Assembly (NCBI GenBank): GCA_023426125.1
Contig: JAFABI010000087.1
Location: 62,001-126,000 of the forward strand
Length of the DNA: 64,000 bases
Direction of reading: 5' to 3'
Source: Bacillota bacterium
GTDB taxonomy: Bacteria > Bacillota > Clostridia > Acetivibrionales > DTU013
Position 1 is the stretch's first letter. The number at the start of each line of letters is the position of its first letter. The notes below the pieces were generated by a model. That model saw nothing but the letters and a program-made list of their open reading frames with translations, did not search any database and had not been told where the DNA came from. A program made the translations under genes and the position numbers. Positions 9,496 to 17,027 of this stretch are shown piece by piece.

Positions 9496-9521
9496 GGGGG
9501 ACTGTATAGTCCCCCTTTTTA
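9496..9521 (+). terminator. Rho-independent terminator after the parvulin gene
   Basis: Perfect 8-bp stem GGGGGACT/AGTCCCCC with a 4-nt loop, followed by TTTTTATT. Confidence 0.9.
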
Positions 9522-9583
9522 TTGTGAATCCTCCGGATCTTAACTTAACGCATTGTGCTGGTTAATGTAACCTGCTTTGTTTG

Positions 9584-9819
9584 TCATTGCTGTGAAACGC
9601 CTATCCTGTAGGGGCGCGCATTGCGCGTCCGCTAACGCCATCTACGTTGAACAGCTACCGGACGGCCAATGGCCGCCCCTACAACGAGTTTCCACACTTG
9701 GTGGTGTGCTATCACGTGTGTCATTGCGAGGAAGCGCAGCGACCGCGGCAATCTCATATTGATTTTAGGCGATGCTTCTGAAGATTGCCGCGCTCCACTG
9801 TGTTACACTCGTAATGACA
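9584..9819. repeat. Composite dispersed repeat, copy 1
   Basis: This non-coding stretch holds two palindromic units in series. The first is bounded by inverted ends TGTAGGGGCGCGCATTG and CAATGGCCGCCCCTACA. The second begins TGTCATTGCGAGGAAGC, contains CGGCAATCT, and ends with the imperfect inverse AGATTGCCGCGCTCC..AATGACA. The same two units, in the same order and with the same connecting sequence, recur at 39900-40136. Partial relatives are at 21131-21154 and 48801-48861. Such MITE/REP-like units are common in Firmicutes. No ORF within it looks real. The remaining bases to the spoVT start are AT-rich with no gene. Confidence 0.8.
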
Positions 9820-10034
9820 CGGACCAACCAACACAACAGGTTAACTTAGGAGCGCTGAAAACATTAGCGAACTTCTATTTTCACCGGTGCTTAAAATTTG
9901 CTTCAATATACAAGTTATGCGTAAAGTAAATTTTTTTTATATTGTTTTCACAATTCACCTCTAATGTATAAAACTCCAATAAAATATAAATAATAAAAAC
10001 ACAATAAAACGATACGTTCAAGGAGGTAAGGAAA

Positions 10035-10589
10035 GTGAAAGCGACCGGCATTGTCAGAAGAATAGACGATCTCGGAAGAGTCGTTATACCCAAAGAGATC
10101 AGAAGAACCTTGAGAATACGAGAAGGGGACCCTCTGGAAATATTCACCGACAAAGAAGGAGAAGTTATATTGAAGAAATACTCACCCATCGGTGAGTTGG
10201 GCGATTTTGCCTCCCAATATGCGGAATCCATTCATAAAACCAGTGGACATATTACATGCATTGCTGATAGAGACACCATAATTGCCGTCTCCGGTGCTTC
10301 AAAAAAGGAATTTCTTGAGAAATCCCTCAGCACGGATCTGGAAAGAGTCATTGAGGAAAAAACAACCTTCGTCGTGAAATCGTCGGATGAAAAAACCATA
10401 TCCATCCTGGCGGACGAGGCTCCCGACAGAAGATATTCTTCCCAGGTAGTTTCTCCCATCATCTCTGAAGGCGATCCCATCGGAGCGGTGATACTTTTAT
10501 CCACCGATCCCAACACAAGGATGGGCGAGGTTGAAGCCAAGCTGGCCCAATCCGCCGCAGGGTTCCTGGGTAAACAAATGGAACAGTGA
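10035..10589 (+). CDS. spoVT: SpoVT, AbrB-type stage V sporulation regulator
   Basis: 184-residue transcription factor of the late forespore. Residues 1-52 are the swapped-hairpin AbrB DNA-binding domain (MKATGIVRRIDDLGRVVIPK, IREGDPLEIF). The C-terminal ~125 residues form the SpoVT GAF-like sensor domain (TDLERVIEE, VVSPIISEGDPIGAVILLS). The GTG start follows AGGAGG by 8 nt. Length is near the B. subtilis protein (178). The mfd-ppiase-spoVT spacing resembles Bacillus, where spoVT is sigma-G dependent; I could not identify a convincing sigma-G box in the AT-rich upstream 100 nt. Confidence 0.95.
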   Translation: MKATGIVRRIDDLGRVVIPKEIRRTLRIREGDPLEIFTDKEGEVILKKYSPIGELGDFASQYAESIHKTSGHITCIADRDTIIAVSGASKKEFLEKSLSTDLERVIEEKTTFVVKSSDEKTISILADEAPDRRYSSQVVSPIISEGDPIGAVILLSTDPNTRMGEVEAKLAQSAAGFLGKQMEQ

Positions 10590-10670
10590 AGAAAATTTCC
10601 CTGAGCATGGGAAAGCTGATTCCGGAACCGTACTGACTTGCTTAAGTAAAATTAATATTCGCAAATAAAA

Positions 10671-10703
10671 ATACCGGGAGGTAGGACGCCCCCGGTATTT
10701 TTT
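10671..10703 (+). terminator. Rho-independent terminator after spoVT
   Basis: Stem ATACCGGG/CCCGGTAT (10671-10678 with 10691-10698), 12-nt loop, followed by TTTTTTTG. Confidence 0.85.
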
Positions 10704-10790
10704 TGTTCCGTCCCGGCGTTTAAGATAAGCCGGGGGAGAAGCTTACAGCCGATTTGTAAGATATTTCAAATGCCTGCCCCGAAAAAATAA

Positions 10791-11026
10791 TGCTATAATC
10801 AAAATTATGACGGTTTTTTGAGGCCGTCTTGCGAATAAATATAACGAGGCTCAAAAATGTTCCCCACCTCTGTACAAGGTGTCGGGTAGCGAATTGGTTT
10901 TCAGGCGGTGAGCATATCTCACGCCCGGGATGCATGGGCGAGCAGGAAATGCAAGGCATTTGCGACCAGCCTCGTTGAAACTCCGCTGCGGTAAGGAAAT
11001 TTGTCTACAAACGACAAATTTCCTTT
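10791..11026 (+). promoter_or_regulatory. sigI leader: extended -10 promoter, repeat module and 13-bp hairpin
   Basis: The ~480 nt between spoVT and sigI contain no gene. TGCTATAAT (10791-10799) is a consensus extended -10 with no good -35. A module at 10927-10971 (GATGCATGGGCGAGCAG..GCATTTGCGACCAGCC) is related, in inverse orientation, to part of the palindromic element at 38559-38703. A perfect hairpin with 13-bp arms (AAGGAAATTTGTC, 10993-11005, and its complement 11013-11025, 7-nt loop) lies ~40 nt before the sigI start. It lacks a U-tract, so it is not an ordinary terminator. Confidence 0.5.
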
Positions 11027-11066
11027 GAACTAGGTCGTTATAAAGATAAAACTCTGGGGGCATTGA

Positions 11067-11786
11067 ATGCAGGCTACCGATATTAATGCAAGAGTAGCAG
11101 CAATTAAAAACAATGAGGAAGAAATTAACCGGTTTGTAGAAGAATATAAGCCCTTTATTGCGTCATGCACGGAAAAATTGGCAGGACGTTACGTCCGGTA
11201 TGGAGAGGATGATGAGTTAAGCATTGCCATGATGGGCTTTGTGGAAGCAATAAAGGCCTTTGACGGTGCCAGAGGGAACTTTCTGCCCTTTTCCCAGGGC
11301 GTTATCAAGCGCAGATTGATCGACTATTACCGCAAGGAAAAGCGTCATAGCAATGTAATCTCCTTAAATACATACATGGGCGAGGAGAATGAGGAATTTG
11401 ATCTAAGTTCCGGCGAGTCGCTGGAACAATACGACAAGGACAGGCTGGGCGAGTACAGGAGGCTTGAATTGGAGCAGCTGGGAAGGGAGCTTTTGGAATA
11501 TGAGATCACCTTCTTCGAGCTGGCGTCGGTATCGCCCAAGCAGGACAGAACCCACAAGGTCTGCGGCGAAATCGCCGGATTTTTACTGTCAAGGCCTGAT
11601 TTGATCCAGCGGATAAAAGAAAAGAAATACCTGCCTGTTGCAGAAATTGTCAACGCTTTAAAGCTACCCCGCAAAATCGTCGAACGATCGCGAAAATATA
11701 TTATAGCGGTAGTAATTATCGCATCGGGGGATTACCAGTACATAAGGGATTACGTAAATATCGGAGGAAGGGGGGAAGGTGAATGA
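11067..11786 (+). CDS. sigI: SigI, RNA polymerase sigma factor of the SigI family
   Basis: 239-residue alternative sigma factor. The N-terminal half carries region 2 (LAGRYVRYGEDDELSIAMMG, VEAIKAFDGARGNFLPFSQG, KRRLIDYYRKEKRH); the C-terminal part has the SigI-specific region (FELASVSPKQDRTHKVCGEI) and a helix-turn-helix (LKLPRKIVERSRKYIIAVVI). B. subtilis SigI is 251 residues and responds to heat; in cellulolytic clostridia SigI paralogues respond to polysaccharides. Start ATG follows CTGGGGG. The stop overlaps the rsgI start by 4 nt (ATGA), so they are translationally coupled and RsgI should be its anti-sigma factor. Confidence 0.92.
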   Translation: MQATDINARVAAIKNNEEEINRFVEEYKPFIASCTEKLAGRYVRYGEDDELSIAMMGFVEAIKAFDGARGNFLPFSQGVIKRRLIDYYRKEKRHSNVISLNTYMGEENEEFDLSSGESLEQYDKDRLGEYRRLELEQLGRELLEYEITFFELASVSPKQDRTHKVCGEIAGFLLSRPDLIQRIKEKKYLPVAEIVNALKLPRKIVERSRKYIIAVVIIASGDYQYIRDYVNIGGRGEGE

Positions 11787-13177
11787 AAGGGATCATCGTA
11801 GACAGAAAAGGAAAGCACGCCGTCGTACTGACAGGTGACGGAAGCTTCATGAAGATAGGGAATCAGGCACATTACAGGCCCGGGTATGAAATTGAATTTG
11901 AAAAGCCTTATCGGTCCGGAAGCAGGATACTGGCTAAAATTTCCTCCATCGCTGCTGCGTTTTTGTTCACCCTCGGTTTGAGCTATGGCGTTTACAGCTA
12001 TACTACGCCCTACAGTTATGTGGATTTCGATATTAATCCCAGCGTAGAGCTCACTGCCAATATTTACGACATTATTATAAAAACCGAAACCTTCAATGAA
12101 GATGGAGAAAAGCTTCTGCAGAATTCTAATTTGAATAACAGGAAGCTGGACGAGGGGATAGCCCGGCTGGTCGGTTCTGCAATAGAGCAGGGCTATTTGA
12201 AAACCGAGACCGGGAATACCGTTTTACTGACTGTTTCAAGCAAGGATACGCTAAAAAAAGAGGCGCTTGAGAAAAATGTAGAGAATGCCGCTTTAAAAGC
12301 ATTGAATGAAAGCAAAGTGGAGTCTGCTGTCATATCGCGGCAGGTCAGCTCCCAACAGCATGATACCGCCAAGGATATGGGAATCTCTACAGGAAAGCTG
12401 GAGTTGATGGAAAAGGCAGTGAAAGCAAAGCCTGATCTGGATATGGAGGCGTTGAAGGACAAACCGGTCAAAGACATTATGAGAATTATCGGCGACAGCA
12501 GAAAGGACAAAAAACAGGATAAGAACACCCGGAAGCTAGAGGACAAAGAAAAAAGGAAGCAGAACAGGGAAGCTAAAAAGCAGGGTAGGAAAGCCGAAAC
12601 CTATGATTCCAACGCTTTTTACCGGTGGACGCCGGCTCAAGGCAGCATGCAGTCCTGGAAGATACCGCAGGACAAGGGCAAGGTAGAGTTCTGGGGAATG
12701 GGCCGGACGCAGGGGAAAAAACAGGATGGGAAAGAGGAGAAAATAGAGCAGGGTCAAGCTGAAAAGCAGGAGAAAGCAATAATTCCGGTCTGGGAAAAAC
12801 AGGATAAGACGCCAAAACAGACGCAGGGGAACCTCCGGTCCGGAGAAAAGGAACAGGTCAAGGGAAAAAATCCGGATAAGGAGACCGCATCGCCTAAGAA
12901 AAAAGAACAGGTACAATGGAAGAAACAGGATGCGGCTGTGACAAATAATCCCTTCAAAGCTCCAGCGGTTTTCACAGGCTGGACCTACGGTCAGCGTAAC
13001 GGGGGCATAGATTTTGCGGGTACTGGCTATGGCAATAAACCTGTTGGCGAGGATGAAAAAAATCAAAAGACGAACAAGAAGAATAGAGATGACAAGCAGG
13101 TTAAGACAGATAAGACGAAAAAGACAGATAAGACGAAAAAGGGATCCGGCAATCAAAGAACGAAAAACAACGATTGA
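11783..13177 (+). CDS. rsgI: RsgI-type membrane anti-sigma factor with a long Lys/Gln-rich outer domain
   Basis: 464 residues. Residues 1-45 form the cytoplasmic anti-sigma domain (MKGIIVDRKGKHAVVLTGDG). One membrane span covers about 50-70. The conserved extracytoplasmic RsgI segment follows (YSYVDFDINPSVELTANIYD, residues 77-96). Its Asn85-Pro86 corresponds to the autoproteolysis site reported for clostridial RsgI. After about residue 235 the protein is low-complexity, rich in Lys, Gln, Glu and Asp with interspersed Trp/Phe (FYRWTP, VWEKQDKTP, VQWKKQD), ending in KTDKTKKTDKTKK repeats. There is no carbohydrate-binding module of the sort in Acetivibrio RsgI proteins, so the inducing signal is unknown. 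The start overlaps sigI. Confidence 0.88.
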   Translation: MKGIIVDRKGKHAVVLTGDGSFMKIGNQAHYRPGYEIEFEKPYRSGSRILAKISSIAAAFLFTLGLSYGVYSYTTPYSYVDFDINPSVELTANIYDIIIKTETFNEDGEKLLQNSNLNNRKLDEGIARLVGSAIEQGYLKTETGNTVLLTVSSKDTLKKEALEKNVENAALKALNESKVESAVISRQVSSQQHDTAKDMGISTGKLELMEKAVKAKPDLDMEALKDKPVKDIMRIIGDSRKDKKQDKNTRKLEDKEKRKQNREAKKQGRKAETYDSNAFYRWTPAQGSMQSWKIPQDKGKVEFWGMGRTQGKKQDGKEEKIEQGQAEKQEKAIIPVWEKQDKTPKQTQGNLRSGEKEQVKGKNPDKETASPKKKEQVQWKKQDAAVTNNPFKAPAVFTGWTYGQRNGGIDFAGTGYGNKPVGEDEKNQKTNKKNRDDKQVKTDKTKKTDKTKKGSGNQRTKNND

Positions 13178-13218
13178 TCATTAAAATTTTTTCTCATGTA
13201 CATAAAACTCCTATCTGC

Positions 13219-13261
13219 AAAAACCGCCGCGTAAAAAGTTACCATGCAAACGGCGGTTTTT
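13219..13261 (+). terminator. Terminator of sigI-rsgI
   Basis: Inverted repeat AAAAACCGCCG (13219-13229) with CGGCGGTTTTT (13251-13261), 21-nt loop; the 3' arm ends in a T-run. A-tract on the left arm makes it potentially bidirectional. Confidence 0.75.
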
Positions 13262-13381
13262 GTGCGTCCGAATATTACAAATTATTCACGCATAGTTGCA
13301 TCCTTCAACCTGGATATTGCTTGGAGAGGCAAGTATTCAAGCTTGAACAGCATCTGTCCAACCGAAAGTTTTGATGATCCA

Positions 13382-13447
13382 TGTCAAAACATTTTTTTTG
13401 ACTGTCTACCGGAAATGACAAAAAATTCCAGACGCTCCGGCTATAAT
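13382..13447 (+). promoter_or_regulatory. spoIIE promoter of the Spo0A-activated, 21-bp-spacer type
   Basis: TATAAT (13442-13447) is preceded by ATGACA (13415-13420) with exactly 21 bp between. This long spacer is the hallmark of the B. subtilis spoIIE and spoIIG promoters, which need Spo0A~P. Spo0A-box-like sequences (TGNCRAA) occur at 13382-13389 (TGTCAAAA) and, in inverted orientation, overlapping the -35 at 13416-13423 (TGACAAAA). The transcript would start ~80 nt before the gene. Confidence 0.65.
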
Positions 13448-13531
13448 CGGATTTGTCCCGCTTATGAGCCCGGTGTGTTTCATCCGGTCCGAAGGGGACA
13501 CCACGGATAAAAATGAGTCTGGAGGATACAA

Positions 13532-15937
13532 ATGATGAAAAGTGCAGCTGTTCCACTATTAAAACACGGTATGCCGGCGTATGTCCTGGGAAAGACAAAG
13601 GGAAGCAAAATATACAGTCTGCTTGCTTCCAATAATAACTATATCCTGCTGCCTGCCGCGCTGCTGCTAGGGAGGGCGGATCTTGCAGACGGCCTGATGC
13701 CCTTTGGCTTTGCTTTTTTTGCAGCGGCGGCAGGACTTGGCATCAATAAAATGCTGATTGCGGCGGCTGTGCTGGTGGGAATACTCACCGGCGGCGGTTT
13801 GGAACAGCTCTACATTACGGGAGCCGCAATGCTGCTTTTCAGCGTTTTCAGCCTGCCTTTCAAAAATGTCCGGGGTGCGCCGGCACTAAAATATTCCTGT
13901 CTGGCATTCCTGGGGATTCTGATACCCCAGGTGCTCTTTACCGGCCTCCAGGGATTCCTTCTGTATGATTTACTGCGGTCGGTTTTTTGTTCCTTTATCG
14001 TATTTGTCATTTTTTTTGTATTCCGCAATACCTTGCCCTTACTGACGACAACCGGTAAAAAAAATGTGCTGGGCAGCGAGGAAATGATCAGTATCGCCAT
14101 CACGGCCGCATTGGTCGTATCCGGAATAAGCGGTTTCACCCTGCTGGGGTTTTCCCCGAAAAATATCCTCTGCATCCTGATGGTATTGCTGTTCAGCTTT
14201 AAATGCGGTCCCGGAGTCGGCGCGGCCGCAGGGGTCGCCATTGGCTTAATCGTAAGCATGTCGTCGGAGGTTACTCCCCTTGCTATTGGCACCTATGCTT
14301 TCTGCGGCCTCTTGTCGGGGATTTTCAAAGGTTTTGGCAAAGCCGGCTCGGGGCTGGGGTTTGTCCTGGGCAACGCCATCCTTGCCATTTATCTGGACAG
14401 CTCGGCGGAAGCCCTGATCTATTTCAAGGAAATAATTCTTACCGTAGTGATTTTCTTTTTTATACCGCAAAAGCTCATCGATCTGACGGCCGGTCCCTTT
14501 AACAGGGATGGAGGCGCATATGCGGATAAAAGGGGCTATACCCGGCGGGTGAGAGACATAACGATAGAAAAGCTTGAGAAATTCTCCAGAGCCTTTAAGG
14601 AATTGGCAAAAACCTTCGGGGAGATTTCCCAGACAAAGGTTGTCGCAGGCAAACAGGACCTTACGGTTCTCCTGGACAGGGTGGCCGACAGGGTTTGCAA
14701 AGACTGCAGTCTGTGCCTCCACTGCTGGGACAGGAATTTTTATGATACCTACCAGGTAATGTTTCGAATCGTTGAAGGCCTTGAAGCCAAAGGAAGAATC
14801 GAGGTGAACGACATACCCTCCTATTTTCTCGACAGATGCGAGAGGATCAACGATTTTGCAGATGCTGTAAACTGTGCCTATGAGCTGTTCAAAGTGGACA
14901 TGGTGTGGAAAAACCGCATTGGAGAGAGCAGAGGACTCATTTCCCAGCAGTTTGAAGGTCTGTCCACAGTGATTTCCAGCCTTGCGGAGGAAATCGATAC
15001 GGAGGTGAATTTTTCCGGCACGCTGGAGGATGAAGCGTACATTGCCCTCAACAATGCAGGAATAAAAACAAAGGAGGTGGTTGTATACAAGAACAAATGG
15101 AATAAATATGAGGTAGGCATTATCCATGCCGGCTGCGGCGGAGGCAGAATATGCATAAGCCTGGTGGAAAAGACCATAAGCGGAGTTTTGGGGAGACAAA
15201 TGGTAAAGGAGAGTGAGGAATGCAAAAAGGCCAGAGACGGCCAGTGCTCTTTGAAGCTCGTGGAAGAGGAGAATCTCAAGGTTATGGTGAGCGTGGCAAA
15301 ACAAGCCAAGCATGGAAGTGCTGCCTCGGGAGACAGCTTTACCTTTATGAATGCAGGCAACGGGAAATACTTCATCGCGCTCAGCGATGGTATGGGATCG
15401 GGTTACAGGGCGGCAGTCCAGAGCAAAGCGACGGTGAACATGCTGGAAAACTTTCTGGAATCCGGCTTTGACAAGGATATGGCCGTAAAGCTTGTAAACT
15501 CCGTCCTTGTAATGAAATCAACAGACGATACCTTTTCAACCATGGATATATCGGTGATTGACCTTTTCAGCGGCGACACGGAATTTGTAAAAATCGGCGC
15601 AGCGCCGACCTATCTAAAAAGAAAGGACAGGATTGAGCTGGTGAAATCCGCCTCTCTTCCTGCCGGGATACTCGTCAGCATGGATACCGAGCTGGTACAT
15701 AAAAACATCGACAGCGGCGATATGCTGATCATGATGACAGACGGCATCATTGACAGCTTTGCCGGAGAGGATGAGCCGGGCGACCGGGCATTGATGAAAT
15801 TCATCCAGGAGATCAGCAGTATAAATCCGCAGCAGATAGCGGACGAGATTCTCGGAAAAGCCGTCGCCAACTGTGAAGGGAAGCCTTTGGACGACATGAC
15901 GGTGATTGTGGCAAAAGTATGGAAAAGATACAGATAA
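13532..15937 (+). CDS. spoIIE: SpoIIE, stage II sporulation PP2C phosphatase
   Basis: 801 residues. The N-terminal ~320 residues hold about ten hydrophobic membrane spans. The central region (~330-590) mediates oligomerisation and FtsZ contact and carries a cysteine cluster (CKDCSLCLHCWDRNF). The C-terminal PP2C domain has the metal-binding SDGMGSGYRA near residue 618, GAAPTYLKR, MMTDGIIDSF and DDMTVIV. It dephosphorylates SpoIIAA in the forespore to release sigma-F and helps set the polar septum. Start ATG 13532 follows GGAGGA; ATG 13535 is an alternative. Length is close to B. subtilis (827). Confidence 0.96.
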   Translation: MMKSAAVPLLKHGMPAYVLGKTKGSKIYSLLASNNNYILLPAALLLGRADLADGLMPFGFAFFAAAAGLGINKMLIAAAVLVGILTGGGLEQLYITGAAMLLFSVFSLPFKNVRGAPALKYSCLAFLGILIPQVLFTGLQGFLLYDLLRSVFCSFIVFVIFFVFRNTLPLLTTTGKKNVLGSEEMISIAITAALVVSGISGFTLLGFSPKNILCILMVLLFSFKCGPGVGAAAGVAIGLIVSMSSEVTPLAIGTYAFCGLLSGIFKGFGKAGSGLGFVLGNAILAIYLDSSAEALIYFKEIILTVVIFFFIPQKLIDLTAGPFNRDGGAYADKRGYTRRVRDITIEKLEKFSRAFKELAKTFGEISQTKVVAGKQDLTVLLDRVADRVCKDCSLCLHCWDRNFYDTYQVMFRIVEGLEAKGRIEVNDIPSYFLDRCERINDFADAVNCAYELFKVDMVWKNRIGESRGLISQQFEGLSTVISSLAEEIDTEVNFSGTLEDEAYIALNNAGIKTKEVVVYKNKWNKYEVGIIHAGCGGGRICISLVEKTISGVLGRQMVKESEECKKARDGQCSLKLVEEENLKVMVSVAKQAKHGSAASGDSFTFMNAGNGKYFIALSDGMGSGYRAAVQSKATVNMLENFLESGFDKDMAVKLVNSVLVMKSTDDTFSTMDISVIDLFSGDTEFVKIGAAPTYLKRKDRIELVKSASLPAGILVSMDTELVHKNIDSGDMLIMMTDGIIDSFAGEDEPGDRALMKFIQEISSINPQQIADEILGKAVANCEGKPLDDMTVIVAKVWKRYR

Positions 15938-16019
15938 TTGGTATATTTTCGATGATTCTTCACACACTATAAGGGATCCTTTTGGTTCAGGAATATTTTG
16001 TAGTTTGTGGAGGATGATT

Positions 16020-16364
16020 ATGGTAACCGGCGATACGAAGAGAATTGTTGTGATCAAGGACATTTCTTCCAATTTGATTGAGGAAGCCATTCTGATTTTA
16101 AAATGTGATCCCGGTTCACAGGGGGATAACGGGCAGCCCGTCGTATTAACGGGTAAGGGAAGGATAAAAAACGAATTTATCCTGAAAGAGGCGGAAGCAC
16201 TGATCAATAACTATATCCGGGAAAACCGGCTGCACGTCCTCCGCGACAGACATGGGAAAAAACCGGGATTCCTCCGGCGGAAATCACTTGTCAACTTTAT
16301 TATTAATTTCTTAATGATAGGCAGCATCGGTCTCCTCATATTCATGGCAGGCAGGCTGTTTTAA
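16020..16364 (+). CDS. Small protein with C-terminal membrane anchor, unknown function
   Basis: 114 residues, not recognised. The N-terminal ~85 residues are a small mixed alpha/beta region (KRIVVIKDISSNLIEEAILI, then FILKEAEALINNYI). A basic stretch (RDRHGKKPGFLRRKS) precedes one hydrophobic C-terminal span of about 22 residues (FIINFLMIGSIGLLIFMAG). This suggests a tail-anchored protein facing the cytoplasm. ATG 16020 is best supported by GTGGAGG at 16006-16012; ATG 16014 is too close to it. It starts 83 nt after spoIIE and may be cotranscribed with it. A role in sporulation is only positional inference. Confidence 0.65.
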   Translation: MVTGDTKRIVVIKDISSNLIEEAILILKCDPGSQGDNGQPVVLTGKGRIKNEFILKEAEALINNYIRENRLHVLRDRHGKKPGFLRRKSLVNFIINFLMIGSIGLLIFMAGRLF

Positions 16365-16745
16365 CCGTGCCGTTGGAGTAGGATCCCTCCAGAATTTTAC
16401 GACCGTCTGGGACGCCTTCCATCCATAAAAAGAGAAGAAGAAGAAAAATATATTTCATTTAACGACTTTAATAAGTTAAGCGAGCAAATTAAGGGTATTG
16501 ATTCCAAGAAAATACTCGAGCTTTGTGCGATTGCTGATGATTTATATGAAAACCCGCCGATTGGGTCAACGGAACCATTATACATTGTAAAAAAGGACTT
16601 GTCGGAAGTTTATGTATTGTATAAAGATAGTGATGGAACAAATATCATCAGTTCTTCCATTAAGGGCGGAGACGAGTGGAATAAGGATAAAAAGGAAATG
16701 AAAGGAAAAGCAATGTTGGATTATAACACGATCCAGGTGAATTAA
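16365..16745 (+). pseudogene. 5'-truncated gene remnant of unknown family
   Basis: A 127-codon open stretch runs directly on from the stop codon of the preceding gene, in the same frame, and ends at TAA 16743-16745. It has no plausible start codon in its first 90 codons. Its composition is protein-like: RIPPEFYDRLGRLPSIKR near the beginning, then KKILELCAIADDLYENPP and KKDLSEVYVLYKDSDG. It is more AT-rich than its neighbours. I interpret it as the C-terminal part of a foreign or duplicated gene that lost its 5' end. The family is not recognised. Confidence 0.5.
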
Positions 16746-16777
16746 AAGTAAAAAATCAAAATTTTGTAAAAAAACTT

Positions 16778-16814
16778 AAGCCAGTTGATGAATTAATTTC
16801 ACACTGGCTTTTAT
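16778..16814 (+). terminator. Terminator after the gene remnant
   Basis: AAGCCAGT (16778-16785) pairs with ACTGGCTT (16803-16810); a TTTTAT tract follows. Confidence 0.65.
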
Positions 16815-16939
16815 CTTGCTTCGACCATAAAACATTAATCCTCCGGATTAAGCGATAGAAATGGTTCCGGTAGGAGAGAATCTGCTTTATGCGGGTAGAT
16901 TTGATCCGCTGTCTGCCATAAAATTTTACCGGAGGCTGC

Positions 16940-16969
16940 CTTACACTCCAGGGAGCTTTCTGGTATAAT
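16940..16969 (+). promoter_or_regulatory. Sigma-A promoter of the AAA/nuclease-fold gene
   Basis: Consensus TATAAT (16964-16969) with extended TGG at 16961-16963; a weak -35 (CTTACA, 16940-16945) sits 18 bp upstream. The ~280-nt gap before the next gene holds this promoter and otherwise nothing recognised. Confidence 0.5.
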
Positions 16970-17027
16970 ATTTCCATAAGCCGGTATCCGGTATGCCGGG
17001 AGCTTTCAGCCATGGAGGTGTGAGATT

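Noticed and set aside
9577..9929. Open frames across the composite repeat
   Set aside because: They run through palindromic repeat sequence, lack ribosome-binding sites and have no protein-like composition.
10859..10893. CCCC..CGAA as a sigma-I promoter of sigI
   Set aside because: 24 nt separate the C-run from CGAA, well beyond the spacing expected for sigma-I promoters.
12536..13156. Long open frame on the minus strand opposite rsgI
   Set aside because: It is the shadow of the Lys/Gln-rich rsgI tail (Leu/Phe-rich translation); no ribosome-binding site.
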